Below, in pieces: positions 34,775-45,400 of a DNA stretch of 64,000 nucleotides. The translations under genes and the position numbers were made by a program. Source of the DNA: Puccinellia tenuiflora (lineage: Eukaryota; Streptophyta; Magnoliopsida; Poales; Poaceae); the NCBI GenBank assembly GCA_012064385.1, contig QRDG01000414.1, positions 1,153,941-1,217,940 on the forward strand, in the 5' to 3' direction. A model generated the notes under the pieces. That model did not search any database, had not been told where the DNA came from, and saw only the letters and a program-made list of their open reading frames with translations. How positions within the stretch are numbered: position 1 is the first letter of the stretch; the number at the start of each line of letters is the position of its first letter.

Positions 34775-37700
34775 TGTAACATCCCTAACTTGGCTATGAA
34801 AAATACGAAGAATTTTTCCACTTTTTTGCATTCTTGTTTGCATCATGGCATGTCTTGAAATTGCTAATGTTAATAAGTAATCAAATGGAAAACAATGAAA
34901 TGAGGGAAGCCAAACTTCCCAAAACTCTTTACTTCTTGAAATGCAAACTATGGTGTAACCCTTGTCATGGCAAGTGACCTTACGGTCTAGCAAGTTTCCC
35001 TAAGTTCAAACAATGCTCAAGACAACAAATGGTTTGTCTTCTATTTTTGTCCAAGTCTCAAAACTTCTTTGTGTTGCAAGGCACTTCCTAATTGTGAACC
35101 ATGTTGTGATGCCCTAAAAATCCAAGGGAAAATATGGGGAGCTTCCTATTCTGGTTGGGAGCCTCCCTAAATTTTTCTGTAATTTTTGGACTTGTGTAAA
35201 ATGCTTTTCAAAACCTGGCCGTTTTCTGCCAAATTCTGTTCATCCGGAATGACCCGGAAATTTCCGGATCTATTCCGGGCCAGTCGGAATTTTCCGGATC
35301 CACCCGGAAAATTCCGGACGAAGCACGCGACAGGAAGCACTGGCGCCATGCCGCCCGCGCCCATGCCGTTGCCGCCGTGGCCTCGCCTAACCCTCGACGC
35401 CGTGGCCCCCTTGAGGTCAAAGACGACCAACACGACGCCCAGACCTCACCTGCTCCTCTCCTCTCTCGTTCCTCCCCTAAATCGGGATCGATCCCCTTCT
35501 CCCGAGCCCTCCGTAGTGTCGCCGCCATCGCCGTCGATTCGCCGCACTTGGAGTTCCCCGGGGCAAACCGACGCCACCCTCTCCTCCGCCTCAACCTCCT
35601 CTCCTTCCCCACCGTCGGAATCGAGCCGGGAAGCCCGGAGCCGACGAGTTCGTCCTCGACTTTTCCCGCGTAGGCCGAGCTCGATTTCGGTCGTCTCGGT
35701 CCACCATCGCCGCCGCCGAGTGCACCCCTGCAACGAGGGTGAGCCCCTCATCCTTCTGGACAGCTACCTGCTCCCCCTCCCCCTCTTTTGCTAGCTCTTG
35801 GTGCGCACCCGCCGTTGCCGTCGTCTTTCTGCCCAGATTCGAGCCGTCCGGAATCACCCGGATTATTCCGGATCGATTCCGGGTCGACCGGATTTTTCCG
35901 GACATTTCCGGACAAATTCCGAAACCCCAACCGAAAGATTTTGAGGTCACCTCGGATTTGGCTCGGAATGAGCCCGGATTATTCCGGACCATCCGGAATA
36001 TTCCGGACCAATCCGGATGAATTCCGAACCACGCTGAAAAACTTGTGAACTTTGTTTTTGAATCCCTTTTGTTAAATCTTGCAAATGGCATACTAATTTG
36101 ATCAGTGTTTCAAATGCTATCTAAACATGCTCTTATCACCTCATGACAACCTTTCGAACTTTAATATTAACCCTACTTGGTTAAAGGATATAAATCCACA
36201 TAATCTTTCCAATGGCTATTTAATCTCCGGTGCTCCGAAATTACAAATAAAGTACCAAAATGATCGGAAGGAAAGACCCTATCCATTCATGCCATGTTCA
36301 TACATGTTTGATCCACTTCTTTAATTAATTACTAATTTATAAGATTGTGGTCATTAAGATGAATATGGAGTCTTGTCCAAATAATTGCACTAATTATTTG
36401 GAGCTCCCCTTTTAATTGTTATTTAAATCAAATGATAATATGGTTGCATCAATTGGACATGTCATCATGTGATTGAGCATTGCATTTTGAGTTCGTGTGA
36501 TTTATGTGTGCTTTGTATTTCTCTTGGGTATCGATAGATTCCGGATTCGAGGGTCTCTCCGACGAGCCGTACTTCACGCCCGGGCAGCAAGGCAAGAGAT
36601 AACCTAACCTTCTTGGCATCTAGCATCCTATGATTTTATCAAATTATTTTATCCACCATACTATTGCATGCGGTTCAAATGTCTCTTTTGGTAAACATAG
36701 AATCCTATGAATGCATGTTCTCCCCCGAGCCAATCGCATGTATTCCTACCTATGAACCTTAGGTTGATGTGTTGGCCGGAGACAAATTATAGTTGTTGTA
36801 TTCATATGCTTAGCTATGCTTAGCCATGCTTAGTGGAATTGCTAGTTATGTCCGTTATTAATTCCGTAATTGTTGATGATGATGGAATGATGCGGACTTG
36901 GTGGATGAATGAGATGCTAAATTAAAATGCTAAGACGGCTTGGGTGAGTTGCCATCGGGGATGGTGTTTTGCCTCACTCTAGCCCCTAGGTGCGAGTTCT
37001 TTACCTCTTGAACCAAGACTAGCGTGCTGCCATTGGTGGGTGTATGGGCGCCTTACCGACCGAATAATTTGTGAGGGGCTTGTCAAGGGTCCTCTAGTTT
37101 GCTATTTCCATTTGCGCGTGGGTGGTGTGAGTGGAAAAGGAACGAGGATGGTGATGTTTAGGACGTGACGGTGGGGCAGGGCGCTGGGAGCGCTGAACCT
37201 GTCCTTCCGCCACTGATGGCCCTTGAGTAAGTCTCATGCATTGTAAAGGTCTAACCGCGCCCGCTCGCCGGCCTTCCCCGGAAGAGGGCCAACTAGGTGA
37301 GCCGGACGGTACCAATGGGTAAATTAGTACACCCCTGCAGGGATAATCTTTTCGAAAAGCCGTGTCCACGGTTATGGACAACTTGGGAATAGACGATAAG
37401 ATCATAGAGAAACTTAACCTAATTGATATGGCAGCTAAAGGTTGCATAATCAACGTGTGATAGAGGTTCACTTCCTCGAGGGTGATTCGAGGGGGTGCCT
37501 TGGAGGAGATGAGAGTGGTTGGTTACAAAAGGGTTTGATGAGAACCAAGGATGACAATGATACTCTCTTACCCCCTTTATAAAAATATTCTGAGTAGACG
37601 AATGCCATGTGTCTTTTAAGTTTTGGTGTATGAAAGTTAGCTTTATGCAAAAGAACTACCGATACAGCTTTAGAGCCTCCGTCAGTCATTGGGCCTATAT

Positions 37701-38151
37701 TGCCCTACTAAACTTGCGAGTACGTCGTACTCAGTCTCTCTTTGCTGCCTTTATGTTTTTTTGTATTTCAGAGGAGGACGACACCGAGCAGTTAGGTGGG
37801 TTCTTCGTGGACGTCAACTACTAGTCTGGGGTTCCCAGGTGGCAGCTTGGGACCGTGGAACAAGCTGGCTGGGGATGATGTTTATTTGTAGGCCTCTTAG
37901 GCCATAATTTGCTTCTTGTTGTATTAGACAACGCTACCTCGCTTCCGCTTGTTGAATTGTAGGATCTGTGATCCTTTTGCCTTGTAATATTTTTATTCTT
38001 CTCGTTATATGAGTTGCTATATAAATGTTTTGTGTCGTAGAGTCATGCTTTGTGCCAGTTCTGTTCCACAAGTCTCGATCTTTGTTTTATACATTGATGG
38101 TTGTGTTGTTTACATAGCCTCTCTGTATAATTCCGGGGTCGGGGCGCTACA
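34775..38151 (+). repeat. Gypsy LTR 3
   Basis: 3377 bp. It carries a private insertion of about 17 bp containing GGGATCGATCCCC near 35478-35496 and private changes around 35408-35440. It ends CTACA directly before the TCAAT duplication. Confidence 0.95.
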
Positions 38152-38156
38152 TCAAT
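38152..38156. repeat. Gypsy block target-site duplication, right copy (TCAAT)
   Basis: TCAAT directly after the terminal CTACA of the third LTR, matching 18361-18365. Confidence 0.92.
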
Positions 38157-41114
38157 TCCGGGGTTGGGTACAAGATCGTAGCACAGCAAATCTTCTTCTC
38201 CTCGCAGCGGATAGAACTTGGTTGATGCAGCAACCATTTTCTAGAACCTCTCGAAGACTTCCCTTGTGTAGAATGCAACCGCCTGTTCCTCAATCGGGTA
38301 GCTGCATTATGAAAATGTAACAACAGATGTCAGCAGGTGCTACATTAGGTAGGATGCAATGCTACAAGGACACGGCAATTTTTTTTATCTTACACTATTG
38401 CTACAATGCATTAATAAAGTTGCTTCAATAATTTTTCTACTATGCTACATTTAAAGAAGGTCAGTTGCTACAGAAGGAATTAGTGCTACATAGATCCTCA
38501 CCTCCCCCACAATGTCGTTGTTGTAGCCTTCATTACAAACCCTGAGTTGTCCTCACGATCAAGCATCAGGTTCTGGCACAACTCATATTGCTGCACAAAG
38601 GTCCAAACTGAGTCACTAGGCGTGATCAACGACTTGAAGTACGAATTCAGACCTTCCGATCTCCCTGTCGTGCTTGTAAACGGGAAGAAGTATTTCCTGA
38701 AATACACCGGAGCCCATGTAGCCCTAGCTTTCCACATGTTTTGCAGGTGTTTGTTCTCGAGAAGAGCAAAATTCTGAAGCATTTGCTGCCAGCAAATCTC
38801 AAATTCCTCAACAGTGTCTGTGCCATATATGCATGCATAGAAAGCATCAGCGAACGGGTTACCCTCTCTCAGCAGTGGCCCAAGTTTCGTTTTTGCAGAG
38901 CGCAGTACATGGAAGACGCAGGCCCGGTGTACTGAATTTTTGAAAACTTCTTTTATTGCTGCGGCTATTTTGCTGCACTGATCAGTCATTATATGCTCTG
39001 GGTGCTCCCCACCCATTGCTTCCATCCATTTCTCGAAGACCCACTTGAATGTCTCAGCTTTCTCATCTGGTAGCAGAGCACACCCCAGTACAATAGTTTG
39101 GGTGTGGTTGTTTATGCCAACTATTGGAGCAAAAGGCATGTTGTATCGATTGGTACAGAATGTGGTGTCAAAGAACACGCAGTCCTTGTACTTGGTGTAC
39201 AAAGCTTGTGTCCTACCATCCACCCAGAACAGAGCTCTCACAGCGTTGTTTGCGTCTACCTGTGAAGCATAGTAGAAACTGGGGCACTCGGCCTGCCGCT
39301 GCTTGAAATACTCCATGGTCATGCTCATGTCTCGCAGCGTGACTTCTTCTCGCAGCATGCTCCTGATGTTTGAAACATCCTTCTTCACATAACCTAGACA
39401 TCTGGGGTCACCTCCATGCACACTTCCTAGGCAACCCATGATTTTTGCTGTGGTTATGTTTTGATTGTGCAATGTCTACATAAACTGAAAATCCTCCTCC
39501 GGCACCTTCCTATGTGATCGGTAGTACCGGCGACGTCCAACTTGCTGCACCAACGGATGTGTATGCTCCTCGATGAAAACACTCACAGTCCAAACACCTT
39601 CCCACCTCCCCACAAGCATCTTAGCCTTGCAATTGTGACGGAGCAACTTGCTGCGCTGTCTCGAGTCAGGAGCATCCTTGTGCACACCAGCTTGCTTGCT
39701 GCGAGACTTCTATCCAGCATAGGCTCTCATGTCAACTGTTGCTTATTCCACCATCGCAGCAATAGAAGATTTGCTTCCAGCAGCATGTTTTTCAGCAGCA
39801 GGTCTTACTGTATGCACACACTCAAACAGCCTACTAAGGACTGTGTCTTTTGGTGCATTTCTGGCTTGGCTGTACTTGGTGTTCCCAATGTGAGTTCCAA
39901 AACCCATTTTCCATGCATAGTCATTGTAAACTATTTGTGCTTCCTCAAGGGAGTGAAATGTCATGCCAACAAATGGAACAACTGGTTGGGAGCAAACCTC
40001 TTCGTCAGTTTCTTCAGCATCAACTGGAGCAGTAGCACTTGCTGCACTTTGTGGTCCGTCAGCAAAATTATTTGGACCATTATCAGGCTGCTCATAATCA
40101 CAAAAACTTTCTGCATGACCAGGCTGGTATAGGTCAAACCCTCCTAGAATGCTATCCGCAACAAATTCCTGCAAATCAATCACATTTTTTTTACCAAGCA
40201 TTAGTTCATTGTTTACCAACGGAGCAATTTTGAGTTCAAGCATAAAAAATTTGGCAACAAGTTGCGGGTTCCATGCAACTGAATTTTTTGCTACGTTGTT
40301 CCATGCAGCAAATCCCAAGTTCATGTTCTACGAGAGGAAGCTACTACAACACATCTGAGTAGGTTCTGCAAACTGGAATTGCTACAACGATTTCTGAATT
40401 TTTTGCTACTGAATTTTTTGTTCAACTGAATTTTTTTTGCTACAGAATTTTCTGCTAACGCACAAGTTTTTGCTACACACAATAATCAATGATGCTTACA
40501 AAGTCAAGCAGGAAAACACACAAGTTGCTACAAATCCAGGAAGGCAGAAATCGAGGACGGAATTGCTGCACACAAGGATCTCTAATTTTCAGTAGCAAAA
40601 TTTCAGACTTACCGAACCTGCGGGTTGCTCAGTCTCTGGATCCGCATCGAAAAATGTCGATGGATTCATCAGATCATGCATAAATCCATCCATAAATGTT
40701 GGATTTGTGCCACCCTTCGCAAATCCGTATGTAGGTCGCCGCCGTTGACGTTGGGGAGGATTCGAGCTGGAAGCAACTATCGACGGCGGTGGAACGTAAT
40801 GAGGATGGCCAGGGGGTGGATAGAGGATGGGATGGCGGAGGTGGTCCATCTCGGCGGCAACGGCGGAGGTACACGGCGCGCCGCCACGCCGTCCCCGTCC
40901 GCCTCGCGCGTCGCCTTCGCAAGTCACGGGAATTTGCCCGATTTGCCGTTACGACCTTTTTTTGCTGCGCGCGGGAGATATTTGCTGCCATTGCAGCAAC
41001 GTGCGGGTTGGTGGGGGTGACGCAGGATCTGACGGCCGGTGGCGATCAGATCGGACGGCTCCCAACCCGGGGGATCGGACCGAAAGATCCTCCGGGGGAC
41101 GCCTAGTCCCGTCC

Positions 41115-41123
41115 TAAATTCTT
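41115..41123. repeat. MULE-2 target-site duplication, right copy
   Basis: TAAATTCTT, directly after the GGA-starting terminus. The same 9-mer recurs 36 bp further right within GAGCCTTAAATTCTTGG (41142-41158), which matches the left flank over 17 bp. Confidence 0.6.
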
Positions 41124-41640
41124 CTTCTTTTTTTTGAATGGTGAGCCTTAAATTCTTGGTCAAATTTTGCCTATCATATGGGAAATACCGGAGCAATCCA
41201 GGATTGAGCTGCTGACTGGTTAGCTTAGACGTAAAAGCCAACTAATTTATGTGATTGTTATGAGCATTATTCAACATGTGCATTGTAGATTGGATATCTT
41301 GGTAATTAATCCTTCTGGGACAAGTTGATTCTGGTCATACATGTGCTTCTACAATGATTGCTCAGCTGCAGATTTGGTTGTGTAATTCAGTAGCCCCCTT
41401 TCTTCAGTGATGTTGCATTCACTTGCTATGTTTGTTTAGCTGCTTATATATTTGTGTAATTCGGTAGCCCCCTTTCTTCCATGGTGTTTAATTCAGCCAA
41501 TGACTGGTGATATATGAATTGATGCTGTAATTTTTTAGTCCCCTTTCCTTTTATTCAGTTAGTTCATTGTAATATCACCTTAACATGGAGGATCTCTAAT
41601 GTTTGATCTTTGACTTGTTTTAATCCAGGTAGCAGCATCT
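41124..41640. other. Non-coding flank right of MULE-2
   Basis: AT-rich sequence with no supported gene. It has short repeated phrases such as AGCCCCCTTTCTTC (near 41392 and 41467). Confidence 0.5.
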
Positions 41641-41654
41641 GTTTTGCTGCAATC

Positions 41655-42240
41655 TGACAAAGTGGAGGTCTCCGAAAGTGGTGGCTTTGGTGGAGTAACC
41701 GGAATCGTAACCGTGTAGGTGATATTCCTTTCTTAGTTGAAGATGTTCCTCATAGGGCTCAATGCTATGCTATAGAGTACATGGAGCTGTTTAAAAAGGA
41801 GAAGAATGGGAGCATTATATCATGGCAAATAAAGTGGCAGGTACCTGATGAGGAGGTGCTCAAATTCAACATTGATGGTGCATATATCCCAGATGATACC
41901 TTTGTCGGGTGGGGTGTGACTGTGCGAGACCACCGTGGTGAGGTAATAGCTCCGAAGACGGGGCAATCTGAGCATGTTTCAAACACTTTCCAAGCTTGGT
42001 ATTGCAGATGTGGACCTAGTGGACCTGCTGGGAGCTATTCGGATAGTCATTGAGACTGATTGAGAATTGGTGATGCTAGCAAGCCCCAATGGGATTCTTC
42101 TGTACTGGAAACTGCCCTGGAAGAACAATGTTTGTTAGCTTTCCAGGTGGATTTCATGGATCACTACTTCATGCTTGGTTTCTCGGAGAGAACTATGAGC
42201 CAGCAGTGTATATGGCATACTGTTGGCAGGTCAGTTGTCA
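41655..42240 (+). pseudogene. RNase-H-like domain fragment (LINE/RVT_3 type)
   Basis: Degenerate coding sequence. It first encodes a Trp-rich stretch with WWSNRNRNRVGD, then EVLKFNIDGAYIPDDTFVGW (near 41850-41910) and VTVRDHRGEVIAP. This is the start of the plant RNase H fold that follows LINE reverse transcriptases and also occurs as free domains. The next part is shifted and carries a stop (ETD followed by TGA near 42060). No intact start is seen. It is probably a relic of a non-LTR element, possibly spliced after AATCCAG near 41630. Confidence 0.6.
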
Positions 42241-42406
42241 ATTTGTGATACCTCTAAGAGTAGTGAAGTATTCTCTGCAAGGCAAAGTGCTCAAATATTA
42301 ATTATCCTCTTCATGGTTGATATCAATTGCAGAGCTCTTGACATTCACCATTCTAATGGCGGCGATGTGTGTACCTATATACTAATCCATTTGATGATGT
42401 TATATA

Positions 42407-45400
42407 TCTATACCTAATAATAAAGGGACTAAGGTTTCTTCCTCCAAAATTTTCGTCCGTTTCGTTCATACGTCAAGGCTTCGTTCGTACGTCTCTCCCC
42501 GGGCTGTTACGTCGTCCGTCGCTCGCCCCACAGGTTTACAACTCCTGAATCCGGTTTGCTCACGAAGCTGGTTTTCTTTTCCTACTCTTTCCGGATCAAA
42601 ATCTAATTTATATACTACTCCTACTTACCGCACTGCAAACCACGCCAGCCTCCCGACCTTTTTCTCTCCCTCCACAAACTACCTTTTCCTCTATGGATGC
42701 CATGGAGGAAGAACCGAGGTTCACGGCGACGAAGCCCTGCACCACGATCTCGCATGAGAAATAGCCGTGCGGAAGCCAATGGTCACTGCAGCAACTTTGT
42801 CGATGCCTCCGGTTGCCGATCTCGCGTTGTGCTTGCCTCATCGTCGCCATCTTGCTTGGCACAGGGCCGAACGGCCGGATCCAGTGTTTCTCCCGACAGC
42901 GGTGGTGATAGGGGGCAACATGAGCAGAATTCCACCCAGCCCAATGCTTCCGCAGGTTCAGCATGATATCAATCGAACAACCAACCCGGCGGCGACGAGC
43001 CGATGACCCGCCTTGATCTGCTTTTCCTCCTTCCTTGCATGACTGGGTGAGCGGTTGTGACAGCCAGAGACTCAGAGTAAAGCTTTCGACCAGAGAGGAC
43101 GACAACGAGCGATCCGCCGCTGCCTCCCAGATCGGCGCGACCATGTGGCGCCCTCGCTTAGAAAAGCAAGGCCACGTAGTGAAATATGCTATTCCCTGGA
43201 TCGAGTATGGATAGCAACTCACAAAAGATGTAATATCATGCATCAATGTCAAATATTATTACAACGCGATACGAATGATCCAGGAGTAAAATAATTTCTT
43301 ACAACTTTGCATAGCCGGGGCTAGCTTTAAAAGAGTAAAGAGTTCAACAATTTATTCAGAGTTCACACGCAGCAATATAATAGCACAGAGCTCCTTCATC
43401 TCCATGAGCAACTGGCGATCATGTTGGTTGTAAGCTCGAAGACACGTCTCACTCATCGTCGTAGTAGCCTGCAACATTTAACGTTGCAACCCAGGGAATT
43501 TGGGTCAAAAACCTTGTAACAGGCCGGCAAGTGAATAATATGGTGGATTATAAAATGGCAAGACTAATACTACATGCTTATCTGGCTGGTGGGGGTTGAA
43601 GGCTGTTGCATAAAGCCAATTTTGTCCTACTTTTCACAAACATTTTATTCTCAACTTTTCAATATGAGACACACCCATGGAACGCATCCAAGGTCTCATA
43701 TACCCGTGTTCACCCATCAAATTTTATTATGAAATTGGAATGAAGAGATCCTCCGACAACTTCCTTGCTTAGCTACTCAAAATTGTCCGTAACCGGGGAC
43801 ACGGCTATGATCATAGTTTTATTACTCTCGAGAGTTTGTGACACTTTCCCCACTAGACTCAACTAACCCAAACTTCCTAATCACTCATTTAGTGAAAAGG
43901 AAAGGAGAGAGTCGAGACGAGATCTTTCAGAAGAGCTTTCCCATACACATGTCCGAACAATACCCACCTACATCCCCTACATCTGCTTGTTCGTCCGGTC
44001 AGGTCCACTCAACTTACTTAATCAAGACAGAGCCCATATGACTAGTGGCTGCACTGGAAGCAACTAAACATGGAGTGACATCGAATCTCAATACCCTAGG
44101 TGGCCATCCACAAGTGCACATACTCAGGTTAGACCACAAGAAAATGGCCCTGAGTAGCCACTCAACTTCGCACACCTCAACAAACCAAAACCACCCAGGT
44201 GATTCATTAATTTAGTAGAGTTTTCACTTAACTTACTACATCAAAATCTTCATAATTGCAGCAAGCATTTCTACTAAAATAATGTAGGTACCTAGTCAAC
44301 AAGAAAGATCTAACAGGCTTGCATAGCATAATTAAAACAGTAGTAAACCTATCATGCAAACTACCAAGATAATCTATAATGCAATAACAAAATAGTAGGT
44401 CCTTCATGAGCTTGTGTATACACTTGCCTTGATCGTTGTTCGGGTTGTCGCATCACTCACAGTACGTCTGGCACTCCTCACAATCTAATCAACAAACAAA
44501 CAATCACCAAATCAATACAACATTCAACACGAGGCAATACAAAATAATATGAATGTATGCAATGCAATCTAACACTCCACAAATTAAAGAAATATGATTA
44601 TATTACAGTTTCTGTTGTCTAACACATGCATGATGCTCATGATCACAATTTTTATAGTGTTTAATAATTTAGAAAATAATTTATAGGCTAGAGTACCTTA
44701 TTTTAGGATTCTATGAAAATCATTTAAATGCATGATGCAAAGGTGTAATTTGAACACACCACTGGATAGAAAACATTTTTCCAAGCATTTTGATATAAAG
44801 TTTGCAATTTTTGGACAAGTGGATCAAAAGATATGATTTTTACAAGTTTGCACTAAAATCTGGCATTTTATTCATCTTTCTGGAATTACAAGTCAGCCGA
44901 GCTGACTGGGCTGCTGACTGGGCGCTGACTCAACAGCCACACGGCGTGTTCCTACTGGCCCGTACCGATTCGGTATAAGAAAAATAAAAGAAACCGTTGG
45001 ATCAAGATCCAACGGACCACGACAGAAACATCCACCCCGACGGTGTGAAGTCACCGGAGGTGGGCGGCGGACGGCGGTGGCGCGGCGGCGACACGCGTTC
45101 CCGACGATCTACGGCGGCCGGGGACGCACGCGTCCTACCTAGGTGACCGGGGCGGCGAGGCGAGGTCGGTGGTGCGGTCCTGGGCTTCGGCTCCTCCTCT
45201 TCTTCCCGCAATCGTTCGCCGGAGTTGCGGGCGGCGGCGGTCCGAGGTGGTCGTGGTCGGATCCGTCGACCTGGCGAGCAAAAGAACACCAAATGGTGTC
45301 AAAACGGTGCGCGGTGAAGAATAAAGGGAGTGGGAGAGAAGAAAGGGGGCGGGGGATCGCCGGAGTTGGCCGGAGGTGGCGATTTACCGGCGGCGGGCAG

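Larger units (their letters stand above)
18366..38151 (+). mobile_element. Tandem Ty3/gypsy chromovirus-like block: LTR-internal-LTR-internal-LTR
   Basis: Three LTRs of about 3.36 kb (18366-21729, 26576-29934, 34775-38151) and two internal regions of about 4.84 kb, all on plus, bounded by a single TCAAT duplication. Each LTR starts TGTAACATCC and ends GGGGCGCTACA. Both internal regions start with a tRNA-Met-type primer site and end with the purine tract AAGGGGGGTAGG. The pol order RT-RNaseH-integrase identifies Ty3/gypsy. A chromodomain-like C-terminus after integrase suggests a Tekay/Del-type chromovirus. Such tandems arise by unequal exchange between LTRs of related copies. The family name cannot be given without a database search. 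Confidence 0.95.
17557..40849 (-). pseudogene. FAR1-domain MULE transposase of MULE-2, split by retrotransposon
   Basis: Exon 1 (40613-40849) runs from ATG to the donor and encodes 79 residues in frame (MDHLRHPILYPP...). The next coding part (from about 40167 down) holds the FAR1 domain (GMTFHSLEEAQIVYNDYA). The catalytic core lies at 38502-39472 (FFDTTF, TDQ, HRACVFH). After an intron (38302-38501) a short exon (38157-38301) is cut by the gypsy insertion, and the gene resumes at 18365. There the SWIM finger (CGC...CPH, about 18270-18310) and zinc knuckle CPFCNEEGHVVQDC (about 17620-17665) remain. Breaks: a TAG replacing CAG at 39473-39475, a TAG at 38241-38243, a one-base frameshift near 18115, more disruption at 39690-39743, and the 19.8-kb insertion. 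No longer functional, though the domain content equals MULE-1. Confidence 0.85.
14468..41114 (-). mobile_element. MULE-2: inverted second copy, interrupted by a 19.8-kb gypsy block
   Basis: It lies in opposite orientation to MULE-1. The end at 41114 starts (minus strand) GGACGGGACTAGGCGTCCCC. The end at 14468 starts GGAAAAGTCTTGTAATCACC and then shares CCCGGGG/ATCT and GTCCGATCT blocks, giving degenerate inverted repeats. Both ends are flanked by the 9-bp repeat TAAATTCTT (14459-14467 and 41115-41123), the usual Mutator duplication size. A second copy of this 9-mer, inside a 17-bp match to the left flank, lies at 41142-41158, so the exact right border has an alternative. Without the gypsy block the element is about 6.9 kb. 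It carries the ULP gene on plus (15043-16878) and the transposase on minus (17557-40849). Confidence 0.8.

Noticed and set aside
43000..43252. Minus-strand ORF ending in an Arg-rich stretch (from 42608) as a host gene
   Set aside because: It crosses the Helitron/LTR border and has no recognised domain; probably chance or captured fragment.
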